From the NCBI GenBank assembly GCA_026418215.1, contig JAOABT010000240.1, positions 1 through 6,568 on the forward strand: a stretch of DNA of 6,568 nucleotides. The letters run 5' to 3'. Numbering within the stretch: the first letter of the stretch is position 1; each line of letters begins with the position of its first letter. Both the position numbers and the translations under genes were made by a program. The stretch comes from Clostridia bacterium. GTDB lineage: Bacteria; Bacillota; Clostridia; DSM-8532. Positions 1-5,905 of this stretch are shown one piece after another. Under the pieces are notes generated by a model. The model saw only the letters and a program-made list of their open reading frames with translations, searched no databases and had not been told where the DNA came from.

Positions 1-180
1 ATCACAGCCTTGGCTGATCTTGCAGGAATACCTTGGCTCAGCGTGCTATGCGGATTTTTACCGTTTTATTGGGTGACGCAGGTGGCGTTAAAGCCGATAT
101 CGCTCCTTACGGTAGTTCTAGCCATCTTGGTTTATGGCTTCTGGCTTTGCCTAGCGCTCTTTAAGGTATCCAAGCGGTAA
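1..180 (+). CDS. C-terminal end of an integral membrane protein (possible ABC-2-type transporter permease), 5' truncated
   Basis: The reading frame is open from the first base to a TAA at 178-180 and gives 59 residues. They contain two hydrophobic stretches, around IPWLSVLCGFLPFYW and ISLLTVVLAILVYGFWLCLAL, and end in a basic tail, LFKVSKR, as expected of a last pair of membrane helices followed by a cytoplasmic end. The FLP-x-YW turn between the helices resembles the ends of ABC-2-type export permeases, but that is an impression from pattern only. The start and most of the protein lie outside the window, so substrate and partner ATPase are unknown. It converges on the minus-strand LacI gene, with 68 bp between the two stop codons and no clear terminator. 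A degraded copy of its last codons lies at 222-251. Confidence 0.55.
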   Translation: MTALADLAGIPWLSVLCGFLPFYWVTQVALKPISLLTVVLAILVYGFWLCLALFKVSKR

Positions 181-251
181 TGCATACTAAGTAAGATATT
201 TTCCAATTTTCTGGCACCACTCTCTTCAAGGTATCGAAGAGGTCATGCTTA
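157..251 (+). repeat. Degenerate direct repeat of a gene's 3' end (157-186 and 222-251)
   Basis: The 30 bases at 157-186, which cover the last codons of the membrane protein and its stop, recur at 222-251 with five or so substitutions; both share the core AAGGTATC. Read in the same frame, the second copy again gives LFKVSKR but has no stop at the matching place. It runs up to the stop codon of the LacI gene on the other strand (249-251). A shared TTCTGGC lies a short distance upstream of each copy. This looks like the remnant of a small tandem duplication or of a lost gene copy. Confidence 0.45.
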
Positions 252-1256
252 TATTGCGGAGGATTCTCGTTGAATAACGGTCGGAGACAGTACCGTATGG
301 CTCAGGAACTCAGGGTTCTTGAGCTTTTTTAATAAGAGATTGCAGGACTGAACCCCAAGCTCGAACACGTCCATGTCCACCACACTCAGCGAAGGGGAAG
401 TGTACGGAGCAAAGGGATAATTGTCAAAAGTGATAAGCTTCATGTCCTTCGGCACATTGACTTTGTTTTTTTGCAGGATTTTCAATACTTCCATGGCCAC
501 GAAGTTACTGCTCAAAACCATAGCATCGGGGCGTTCATGGTCCAAAAGATCCTGAACAAGCGCAGATATATTGGAAAGGTCACTTCCTGCATCCTTGACA
601 AAATTGAGATTCAAGGGGATATGCGCTTCCTCCAGAGCTTTTTTATAGCCTTCATAACGCTTGTGGGTGAGGTTGGAGGTGATGCCCTGTCCAACAAAGG
701 CAATTCGCCGCGCACCACGATTTATAAGATGCGTCGCGGCAATTTCCCCGGCCTTTGTGTTATCAATATCCACCCATGTGGATTCAGCCTTAAAGGGCGG
801 ATGCCCGATAAAAACAAAGGGGAATTGGGATTTTGCAATGATTTTGAATAGGTTCTTCGTAAAACCCGTCAAATGAATAAGCAAACCATCGATTCGCTTT
901 TGAATAATGAGGCGTTCCAGCTCGGTGGGGTCCTTTAAAACCGTACTGAGGTTAATGACTGAAAGCGAGTAGCCGTATTTCTGGGCCACTTCCTCAATAC
1001 CGCCGAGTATTTCGTAGATATAAGGGTTTAAGAAGGCGTCCTCGCGCTTTAGGCTCATAATGAGGCCGATGGTATAGGAGTTCTGCTGTGCAAAGCTTCT
1101 GGCAATGAGATTCGGGTAGTAAGACAGCTCCTCCATGATTTTTTTCACTCTGGCCTTGGTTTCATCAGAGATCGTGGGGGCATCGTGAATGACCTTGGAA
1201 ACTGTTGATATAGAAACTCCTGCAGCCTTGGCTACATCGCGGATTGTCACTGCCAT
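249..1256 (-). CDS. LacI/GalR-family transcriptional repressor, probably of the divergent amylase gene
   Basis: A 335-residue protein of standard LacI-family length. Residues 3-24 (TIRDVAKAAGVSISTVSKVI) are the helix-turn-helix, with recognition helix SISTVSKV. The hinge helix follows at about 48-56 (PNLIARSFA). From about residue 62 it has a periplasmic-binding-protein-like effector domain, with family landmarks VDIDN (162-166), RYEGYKKAL (200-208) and TFDNYPFAPYTSPSLS (276-291). The ATG at 1256 is preceded by GAGGTG with a 5-base gap. It is divergent from the GH13 gene at 1417, and both promoters carry LacI-type operators, so autoregulation and control of the amylase by a malto-oligosaccharide-type inducer are inferred. 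The effector cannot be read from sequence. A MalR-like role is likely; family assignment is near certain. Confidence 0.93.
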   Translation of the reverse strand: MAVTIRDVAKAAGVSISTVSKVIHDAPTISDETKARVKKIMEELSYYPNLIARSFAQQNSYTIGLIMSLKREDAFLNPYIYEILGGIEEVAQKYGYSLSVINLSTVLKDPTELERLIIQKRIDGLLIHLTGFTKNLFKIIAKSQFPFVFIGHPPFKAESTWVDIDNTKAGEIAATHLINRGARRIAFVGQGITSNLTHKRYEGYKKALEEAHIPLNLNFVKDAGSDLSNISALVQDLLDHERPDAMVLSSNFVAMEVLKILQKNKVNVPKDMKLITFDNYPFAPYTSPSLSVVDMDVFELGVQSCNLLLKKLKNPEFLSHTVLSPTVIQRESSAI

Positions 1257-1278
1257 GCTTTCACCTCAAACAAAATGG

Positions 1279-1288
1279 AAAACGTTTT
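1279..1288. promoter_or_regulatory. LacI-type operator O1 at the repressor's own promoter
   Basis: AAAACGTTTT is a perfect 10-bp palindrome with the CG centre typical of LacI/GalR-family operators. It shares GGAAAACG and the following TTT with the second operator at 1381-1396. It lies immediately downstream of the minus-strand -10 box, over the expected start point of the repressor gene, which suggests autorepression. It also resembles a CcpA cre site, so the local LacI protein is not the only candidate. Confidence 0.6.
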
Positions 1289-1292
1289 TATT

Positions 1293-1321
1293 ATTATATC
1301 ATAAATTAATCAATGGAATAA
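1293..1321 (-). promoter_or_regulatory. Promoter of the LacI-family gene
   Basis: On the minus strand a consensus TATAAT (1298 down to 1293) is preceded by TGA, making an extended -10 (TGnTATAAT). A weak -35, TTATTC (1321-1316), sits 17 bp upstream. The predicted start near 1286 falls inside operator O1. Confidence 0.6.
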
Positions 1322-1345
1322 GACCTTGCCCACTTAAAAATACAC

Positions 1346-1374
1346 TTTACAAATATATTGGCTTATCTTATAAT
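1346..1374 (+). promoter_or_regulatory. SigA-type promoter of the GH13 amylase gene
   Basis: TTTACA (1346-1351) and a consensus TATAAT (1369-1374) are separated by exactly 17 bp. The predicted start is near 1381, the first base of operator O2, 36 bp upstream of the start codon. Confidence 0.75.
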
Positions 1375-1380
1375 GGTTTA

Positions 1381-1396
1381 AGGAAAACGGTTTCCT
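1381..1396. promoter_or_regulatory. LacI-type operator O2 at the amylase start point
   Basis: AGGAAAACGGTTTCCT is a 16-bp CG-centred inverted repeat with one mismatched pair (12 of 14 non-central positions symmetric overall). It covers about +1 to +16 of the predicted amylase transcript and ends just before the ribosome binding site GGGAGG (1404-1409). The position suits simple repression. Its similarity to cre means catabolite control by CcpA is an alternative or an addition. Confidence 0.7.
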
Positions 1397-1416
1397 ATTA
1401 ACAGGGAGGTAATCAT

Positions 1417-3159
1417 ATGAATCGTCATGCCATCTTGCATATTCCGGATTCTTCTTATGCCCATGCCCTGACAGAAAACAGAGTGGTACTGCGCTTAAGA
1501 GCTGCAAAAGGCGACTTGAAGCGCTGCGTTCTGCTATATGGCGACAGGGTGGAGCCCTTCCCAAGGGTCAAAATGCACCCGCTGGATATGAAGCTCGTTG
1601 CTTCTGACAACCTGTTTGACTATTTTGAGGCTGATTTTGAAACAGATATCAACCGTATCTGCTACATATTCTGGCTGGATGACGGCACAGAAAGCATTTA
1701 CTACTATTCAGGCTTATTTACACAAAAACCCAGCTTCAACCGCGTTGAATATTTCCAGTTCCCTTATGTGAGAAGAGAAGACATCGCCGCGGTGCCAGAT
1801 TGGGCTAAAAACGTGGTCATGTACCAGATCTTCCCCGACAGCTTTGCAACCTCAAAGGGGTTCATCAGCGGCAAGCCAGTAGCAATGAAAACCCGCGACG
1901 GACACGAATCCACCAGCCTTCTGGGCGGCACCATCAAGGGTGTTACCGAGAATGCGGACTATCTTGAAAAGCTTGGCGTTAACTGCATTTATATCAATCC
2001 TGTGTTTGTTGCAGGCGCTTACCATAAATATGACACCATTGATTACTTAAACGTTGATCCTTGCTTCGGCACCAACGAGGACTTCAAGGAAATGGTCGAT
2101 ACCCTTCACCAACACGGCATCCGTGTCATTCTTGACGGTGTGTTCAACCATTGCGGCTGGAAATTCTTTGCCTTCCAGGATGTACTCGAAAAGGGTGAAA
2201 AGTCAGTCTATAAGGACTGGTTTTATCAGCTTGAATATCCCGTTACCACCGAGCCCATTAACTATGCGGCCTTTGCTTATGTGAAGGAGATGCCGAAGCT
2301 CAACACGGGAAATCCTGAGGTCGTGAAGTATTTCTGTGACGTGGGCCGCTATTGGATACGCGAGATGGGTACGGATGGCTGGAGGCTTGACGTTGCCAAT
2401 GAAATCGACCACGATTTCTGGAGAGCGTTCAGAAAGGCTGTTCGCGAGGAGAAGCCAGATGCCTTCCTCATCGGAGAGATCTGGGAGGATGCCGAGCAAT
2501 GGCTCTTGGGCGATCAGTTTGATTCAGCCATGAACTATCGTTTCACCGACCTTGTGATAGAGTTTATTGGACAAAACGCCATCAGTGTCGATGATTTCGA
2601 TGCCAGGCTCAACGCCATGCTCATGCGCTACAAGAAACAGGTTACACTGGTGCAGATGAACATGCTTGATTCTCACGACGTTCCGCGATTCCTTTCCAAG
2701 TGCGACCGCGACCTTCGCAGGCTAAGACTGGCAGCGCTGTTCGAACTGACCTACGTGGGCATTCCTTCTATCTTCGCCGGGGACGAAAAGGGAATATGGG
2801 GCATGACCGAGCCTGAATACCGCCGTCCTATGATTTGGGACGACACCGAGGAATCCGCAGAGCTCACACGCTACTACCAAAAGCTCATAGCCATCCGTAA
2901 GGGGCACATGGAGCTGTTTACAGGTGACTGCTCAACCGTTCTGAAGGATTCCGGAAGGGGCTTATATGCCTTTAAGCGCAGTGATAATAAGGGTCAGATT
3001 GTTGTTGTCATGAATAACAGTGATTTCGCCCATGAGGTAGTTCTTCCGGCCTTCGGCAAGAAGACGCTGACCAACCTGATGACTCAGGAAAGCTTTGAAG
3101 CATCCAAGGACACCATTCGCATTGTTTTACCGCCTGTTAGCGGTGCAATCCTATACTAA
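1417..3159 (+). CDS. GH13 cyclomaltodextrinase / neopullulanase / maltogenic amylase (intracellular)
   Basis: A 580-residue glycoside hydrolase, the usual length for this subfamily. Residues 1 to about 115 form an N-terminal beta domain of the CBM34 type (LRLRAAKGDLK, DNLFDYFEADF). The catalytic barrel follows, with region I DGVFNH (240-245), region V MPKLN (292-296, the neopullulanase/cyclomaltodextrinase signature), region II GWRLDVANE (321-329; nucleophile D325), region III GEIWE (353-357; acid/base E354 by alignment to the GH13 pattern) and region IV LDSHD (417-421; D421). All catalytic residues are present. A C-terminal beta domain ends the protein. There is no signal peptide, so it acts in the cytoplasm on imported maltodextrins, cyclodextrins or pullulan fragments. 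The ATG follows GGGAGG by 7 bases. It is single-gene, followed by a terminator, with no transporter beside it. Exact substrate preference within the subfamily cannot be decided. Confidence 0.95.
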   Translation: MNRHAILHIPDSSYAHALTENRVVLRLRAAKGDLKRCVLLYGDRVEPFPRVKMHPLDMKLVASDNLFDYFEADFETDINRICYIFWLDDGTESIYYYSGLFTQKPSFNRVEYFQFPYVRREDIAAVPDWAKNVVMYQIFPDSFATSKGFISGKPVAMKTRDGHESTSLLGGTIKGVTENADYLEKLGVNCIYINPVFVAGAYHKYDTIDYLNVDPCFGTNEDFKEMVDTLHQHGIRVILDGVFNHCGWKFFAFQDVLEKGEKSVYKDWFYQLEYPVTTEPINYAAFAYVKEMPKLNTGNPEVVKYFCDVGRYWIREMGTDGWRLDVANEIDHDFWRAFRKAVREEKPDAFLIGEIWEDAEQWLLGDQFDSAMNYRFTDLVIEFIGQNAISVDDFDARLNAMLMRYKKQVTLVQMNMLDSHDVPRFLSKCDRDLRRLRLAALFELTYVGIPSIFAGDEKGIWGMTEPEYRRPMIWDDTEESAELTRYYQKLIAIRKGHMELFTGDCSTVLKDSGRGLYAFKRSDNKGQIVVVMNNSDFAHEVVLPAFGKKTLTNLMTQESFEASKDTIRIVLPPVSGAILY

Positions 3160-3178
3160 TATAAGGCTACCAAGCTTT

Positions 3179-3208
3179 AAGGGCCGGATACCATGAATCC
3201 GGCCTTTT
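3179..3208 (+). terminator. Rho-independent terminator of the amylase gene
   Basis: GGCCGGAT (3182-3189), loop ACCATGA and ATCCGGCC (3197-3204) form a perfect 8-bp GC-rich stem, followed by TTTTCTTT. Flanking A and T bases can extend the stem. It starts 20 bp after the amylase stop codon. Confidence 0.9.
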
Positions 3209-3460
3209 CTTTGCCCAAAAAGTAGGGTTCTGCATGAAAGTTTACTTTGCCCTAAGAGTAGGCTGATGGTATGAAACTCTTCTTTGGCCATGACGCAGGT
3301 TCGCTATGACCTGTTTTGAGATAAGGCTGATAAAAGGCTAATAGTCTTTAACATGTATTCAAGAAAAGATTCCAGTGACGAAAGGCTAACAAGACTAGTC
3401 AGGATTCATGACAGGTTCTTTAGGACAATACGCAAAGGGTTCTTATCTTTTCCCTTGCTT
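3209..3460. other. Non-coding interval with degenerate short repeats
   Basis: No credible reading frame is visible on either strand. Two imperfect copies of a roughly 32-bp segment lie side by side (3221-3252 and 3257-3289); both begin AGTAGG, contain ATGAAA and end in CTTTG followed by C-rich bases. Further down, the words AAGGCTGA, AAAGGCTAATAG and AAAGGCTAAC recur, and GACTAGTC is a short palindrome. A weak 5-bp hairpin, CAGGT/ACCTG at 3296-3313, is followed by TTTT. The function is unknown; it may be decayed repeat DNA. Confidence 0.4.
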
Positions 3461-3462
3461 GG

Positions 3463-3471
3463 TGTTACAAT
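3463..3471 (+). promoter_or_regulatory. Extended -10 promoter of the flavoprotein gene
   Basis: TGTTACAAT fits TGn followed by a -10 of TACAAT (3466-3471). No good -35 is seen 17 bp upstream (TTATCT), as is common for extended -10 promoters. The expected start near 3478 gives a leader of about 23 bases with ribosome binding site GAGGTGA ahead of the ATG at 3501. Confidence 0.5.
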
Positions 3472-3500
3472 ATGTAAGAATTAAATAATGAGGTGAAGCT

Positions 3501-4391
3501 ATGATTTATGACACACTGGTCATTGGCAGAGGCCCCGCCGGCATTTCCTGCGCGGTCTATACCGTGAGGGCAAATCTGTCGACCGTCGTTATTGGCAAGT
3601 TTGAAAGTTCACTGCTCAAAGCAGAGAAAATAGAGAATTATTACGGCTTTGAAAACCCTATAAGCGGTAAGGAGCTGCTTATGGCCGGCGAGAACCAGGC
3701 CAGGCGCCTTGGTGCGGAGATTATTGAAGATGAAGTGGTTGCCATTGAAAAGGAAGCCCATTTCAAGGTGACCTGTGTCAAGGGAACCTATGAGGCCAGA
3801 ACTGTTTTGCTATCCACAGGTTCCCCGGTTATTAAGGCTCCCGTCAAGCGGCTTGAGGAGTTCGAGGGAAAGGGAGTCAGCTACTGCACCACTTGTGACG
3901 GCTTTTTCTACCGCAGCAAGAAGGTTGGTGTTCTGGGCTACACGGATTATGCAGTTCATGAAGCGCTTGAGCTTTTGCCTTTTACAAAGGATGTAACCCT
4001 TTACACCAACGGCATGCCCCTAAATCTTTCAGACAACAGCAAAGAAGGGCTTTCTCAGCTTAAGCTCAATGATAAAAAGGTGAAATCGCTGCAAGGGGGC
4101 GAGGTTATCGAAGGTCTTCTTTTTGAGGATGGAAGCACTGAGCTGCTCAACGGCCTCTTCGTTGCTTACGGAAGCGCATCTTCAACGAGTTTCGCGCTGA
4201 AAATGGGCATAGAAACTGATGGCAAATCCATTGTGACCAATAACAAGATGGAAACAAACATCCCCGGGCTCTATGCGGCTGGGGACTGCACAGGTGTCTT
4301 CAAGCAGGTATCCGTTGGCGTTGGGCAGGGAGCTATTGCCTCCAGGCAGATCATTGAGCTGGTCCGTAAAATGAGGAAAGAAGAAAACTAA
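3501..4391 (+). CDS. Thioredoxin-reductase-like FAD disulfide reductase lacking the NADPH site (FFTR-like)
   Basis: A 296-residue flavoprotein with the thioredoxin reductase fold order. The N-terminal FAD dinucleotide motif is GRGPAG (9-14), the redox-active CTTC is at 129-132 within SYCTTCDGFFYR, and the C-terminal FAD motif is NIPGLYAAGDCTG (253-265), followed by QVSVGVGQGAIAS. The insert domain that should bind NADPH is degenerate: the usual GGGxSA-type loop reads GYTDYA (146-151), and the HRRxxxR motif is missing (YTNGMPLNL, 168-176). Known ferredoxin-dependent flavin thioredoxin reductases (FFTR) of clostridia have this combination, so reduction by ferredoxin rather than NADPH is inferred. 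It would then pass electrons to a thioredoxin encoded elsewhere. It is slightly shorter than NADPH-dependent TrxB. The ATG is placed by GAGGTGA just upstream. It is monocistronic. Confidence 0.88.
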   Translation: MIYDTLVIGRGPAGISCAVYTVRANLSTVVIGKFESSLLKAEKIENYYGFENPISGKELLMAGENQARRLGAEIIEDEVVAIEKEAHFKVTCVKGTYEARTVLLSTGSPVIKAPVKRLEEFEGKGVSYCTTCDGFFYRSKKVGVLGYTDYAVHEALELLPFTKDVTLYTNGMPLNLSDNSKEGLSQLKLNDKKVKSLQGGEVIEGLLFEDGSTELLNGLFVAYGSASSTSFALKMGIETDGKSIVTNNKMETNIPGLYAAGDCTGVFKQVSVGVGQGAIASRQIIELVRKMRKEEN

Positions 4392-4416
4392 AAAGACGGT
4401 CACTTGCCGTCTTTTT
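4390..4416 (+). terminator. Rho-independent terminator overlapping the flavoprotein stop codon
   Basis: AAAAGACGG (4391-4399), loop TCACTTG and CCGTCTTTT (4407-4415) form a 9-bp stem with an A-run before it and a T-run after it. Because of this symmetry it could also stop minus-strand transcription coming from the right. Its first base is the last base of the TAA stop codon. Confidence 0.85.
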
Positions 4417-4430
4417 CAAAGGAGGAATCT

Positions 4431-4493
4431 ATGTTAATTTTAATTGCTTGCCGCTCCCAAAAGGAGCGAAAAAAAGGGGGCAAAAAGGGTTAA
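4431..4493 (+). CDS. Possible 20-residue peptide ORF
   Basis: ATG at 4431 is preceded by AAAGGAGG with a 5-base gap, the strongest ribosome binding site in the window. The frame gives MLILIACRSQKERKKGGKKG and a TAA: a short hydrophobic start and a very basic tail. A 6-bp hairpin (CGCTCC 4452-4457 / GGAGCG 4463-4468) lies within it, followed by a run of seven A and five G. It sits just after a terminator and no promoter of its own is obvious. It could be a leader peptide, a small membrane-active peptide, or chance. No family is recognised. Confidence 0.3.
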   Translation: MLILIACRSQKERKKGGKKG

Positions 4494-4682
4494 ACAATTC
4501 ATGCGATTTATGCTGCGTCTGCTTATCTGGTTAAGGAATGGTTGCTGCTTCTTTGTTTGGTGCGTTTCGTACTGCTTATGAGTCTATTATAGTCGTGGGA
4601 ATGATGGATTATAAGCGTTAAAAACACCAAAATTTCATGCCCGGTATATTTTTGATTCATGCAACTTTTCACGTTAAATTGC
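4494..4682. other. AT-rich non-coding interval, nothing firm
   Basis: No convincing gene is visible. One open stretch in another plus frame (4501-4581, starting MRFMLRLLIWL) is hydrophobic and Cys-rich but has no ribosome binding site. A TATAAT lies on the minus strand at 4591-4586 without a good -35. No clear terminator for the minus-strand HTH gene was found. Confidence 0.35.
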
Positions 4683-4898
4683 TCATAATTCAATGTAATT
4701 TTTATAGTTTAATTGATTCTTTTCACAAAAGTCCATCAAGCCAAAAATAATCTTCTTTCCGCCGCCTATACCCGTGTTCAAGAAACGGTAAAGGTGCGCT
4801 GGATCAACCCCGAGTTCCCGTCCAAACTGATTGTAGTTACCCTTGCAATGGAGCTTCATAAGCTCAATCATCTTTTCCCGGCTTAATCTTTGCTTCAT
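4683..4898 (-). CDS. Small helix-turn-helix (Cro/C1-like) DNA-binding protein, 71 residues
   Basis: A 71-residue protein whose centre, about 23-42 (NQFGRELGVDPAHLYRFLNT), reads as a helix-turn-helix: F-x-R-E-L-G-V-D as the first helix and turn, and PAHLYRFLN as the recognition helix. After a GIGGGKK loop the remainder forms one more helix (IIFGLMDFCEKNQL). It has no other domain and no phage genes around it. GGGAG lies 9 bases upstream of the ATG at 4898, with GGAGG further up. It is divergent from the GerMN gene, with an 18-bp palindrome in its own leader that could be its operator. The target genes are unknown; the HTH assignment is by motif only. Confidence 0.7.
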   Translation of the reverse strand: MKQRLSREKMIELMKLHCKGNYNQFGRELGVDPAHLYRFLNTGIGGGKKIIFGLMDFCEKNQLNYKNYIEL

Positions 4899-4919
4899 GG
4901 TTATTTTCTCCCATCCTCC

Positions 4920-4937
4920 ATCATAGCTTGCTATGAT
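4920..4937. promoter_or_regulatory. 18-bp palindrome in the leader of the HTH gene (candidate operator)
   Basis: ATCATAGC and GCTATGAT are perfect 8-bp arms around TT. It sits 22 bp upstream of the HTH start codon, next to the ribosome binding site region. The half-site ATCATAG reappears at 5033-5039, ahead of the GerMN gene. The size and symmetry suit a dimeric HTH protein; a small RNA hairpin is also possible. Confidence 0.5.
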
Positions 4938-4985
4938 GATCCGTGCTACCTGTTAATTTCTGTAATATAATTTAATCCTTCCTCG

Positions 4986-5001
4986 CCACTTTGTAAAGTG
5001 G
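4986..5001. promoter_or_regulatory. 16-bp palindrome in the divergent HTH/GerMN intergenic region
   Basis: CCACTTT and AAAGTGG are perfect 7-bp arms around GT. It has the same architecture (7-8-bp arms, 2-bp centre) as the palindrome at 4920-4937 but a different sequence. On the minus strand it contains TTTACA, a possible -35 for the HTH gene, so a bound protein could control that promoter. Confidence 0.4.
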
Positions 5002-5013
5002 AAATCAAAACTA

Positions 5014-5042
5014 GAATAAATGGATTGTACGCATCATAGACA
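5014..5042 (+). promoter_or_regulatory. Possible SigE-type (sporulation) promoter of the GerMN gene
   Basis: GAATAAA (5014-5020) and CATAGACA (5035-5042) are 14 bp apart. They resemble the mother-cell SigE -35 (KMATATT) and -10 (CATACAHT) elements. The expected start near 5050 leaves a short leader before GAGGTG. The match is partial, and no good SigA promoter is visible nearby. Confidence 0.35.
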
Positions 5043-5072
5043 TAAATTGGATTCAGACAAGAGGTGTGCAAT

Positions 5073-5768
5073 ATGAAAATGATGAGAGTTATAGCTGTCG
5101 TGTTGATGCTGGCCCTTCTGCTGTGTTCCTGCAGCGCAAATAAAAAGGTAAATACGCCCGTTACTGAGGAATTGCAGCCTGCCAGCAGCTTAACGATCGA
5201 CGAGGAAGAGGCCGCAGTGCTTAATGAAAAGGTACCGGTATGTCTTTATTTCGGTGATGAACAGCAGACAAAACTGGTGAAGGAAATCCGCTATGTTGAT
5301 ATCAAGGAAGCCAAAAAAGGGGCATCCGCACTGGCATCTGCTATCGTGAAGGAGCTTCTTGCCGGTCCAAAGGCGAAGGGATTGAAAGCTGTTATCGCTC
5401 AGGGCACTACTTTACGGTCTCCGGTCAAGATTGAGGGACGCGTGGCCACTGTAGACCTGACAAAAGAGTTTGTTGATAATCATCCCGGGGGAAAAGCTCT
5501 TGCCGAGCTGACGGTGTACTCCATTGTCAACTCTCTGACCGAAATGAAGGAGATTGAGCGTGTTAAGATCATCATCAACGGAAAGGAAACAAAAAAGTTT
5601 AAGGATAATGTTACCCTGAACAGCGACTTCCCCAGAAATGACGCTGTGGTTAATAAGGAAGTAGGCCTCGCCCGTCCTGAAGATGGTGAGCTGGTTCCCG
5701 TAACAGTTCCCGAGGATGCAGACTCTGCCCAAATATCAGGCGAGCAAGCAGAAGACCCGCTTGAATAA
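5073..5768 (+). CDS. GerMN-domain lipoprotein (sporulation/germination GerM-like)
   Basis: A 231-residue secreted lipoprotein. Residues 1-20 (MKMMRVIAVVLMLALLLCSC) are a lipoprotein signal peptide with lipobox LCSC; C20 would be lipid-modified. After a low-complexity acidic linker, about 54-185 matches a single GerMN domain: VPVCLYFGDEQQTKLVKEIRYV, the KELLAGPKAKGL segment, TTLRSPVKIEGRVATVDLTKEF, and a final VKIIINGKE. The C-terminal 45 residues are acidic and probably disordered. The ATG at 5073 is chosen because GAGGTG (5061-5066) lies 6 bases upstream; the in-frame GTG at 5064 is inside that site. B. subtilis GerM has two such domains and supports the SpoIIIA-SpoIIQ complex; this one-domain protein may do a similar envelope job, which is inference. 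It lies 400 bp ahead of ddl in the same direction. Confidence 0.85.
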   Translation: MKMMRVIAVVLMLALLLCSCSANKKVNTPVTEELQPASSLTIDEEEAAVLNEKVPVCLYFGDEQQTKLVKEIRYVDIKEAKKGASALASAIVKELLAGPKAKGLKAVIAQGTTLRSPVKIEGRVATVDLTKEFVDNHPGGKALAELTVYSIVNSLTEMKEIERVKIIINGKETKKFKDNVTLNSDFPRNDAVVNKEVGLARPEDGELVPVTVPEDADSAQISGEQAEDPLE

Positions 5769-5790
5769 TCAAGGGTAATTCATGTATAAT
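5761..5790 (+). promoter_or_regulatory. Promoter for the ddl leader, overlapping the GerMN 3' end
   Basis: TTGAAT (5761-5766, in the last codons of the GerMN gene) and a consensus TATAAT (5785-5790) are 18 bp apart. Transcription from about 5797 would give ddl a leader of roughly 370 bases that contains the hairpin and all the repeats. Confidence 0.5.
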
Positions 5791-5837
5791 CTATGGAAGA
5801 ACAGTGTGACTTGAGTGCCTTTATAGGATAATTCAGG

Positions 5838-5861
5838 AAGGGGAGCATCATTGCTCCCCTT
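5838..5861 (+). terminator. Strong hairpin, possible terminator or attenuator
   Basis: AAGGGGAGCA (5838-5847), loop TCAT and TGCTCCCCTT (5852-5861) form a perfect 10-bp stem. The T-run after it is poor (TTGAGACCGTTTT), so it may be a weak terminator of the GerMN unit. If the promoter at 5761-5790 is used, it may instead act within the ddl leader. Confidence 0.55.
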
Positions 5862-5905
5862 GAGACCGTTTTGTCGGACTCGTGGCGTTGTGTGTATTGG
5901 GTTAC

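Noticed and set aside
222..241. Hairpin CTCTTC/GAAGAG as a terminator of the LacI gene
   Set aside because: Only six pairs, an eight-base loop and no T-run on either strand.
471..876. Plus-strand ORFs inside the LacI gene
   Set aside because: They are shadows of the well-supported minus-strand gene, with no family resemblance or ribosome binding site.
3296..3317. CAGGT/ACCTG hairpin followed by TTTT as a second terminator
   Set aside because: A five-pair stem is too weak, and no gene ends just before it.
4653..4682. Plus-strand promoter (TTGATT-17-TAAATT) antisense to the HTH gene
   Set aside because: Both boxes are poor in an AT-rich stretch, so chance is the simplest explanation.
5064..5072. 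GTG at 5064 as the start of the GerMN gene
   Set aside because: It lies within GAGGTG, which is a well-spaced ribosome binding site for the ATG at 5073; starting there also gives a cleaner lipoprotein signal peptide.
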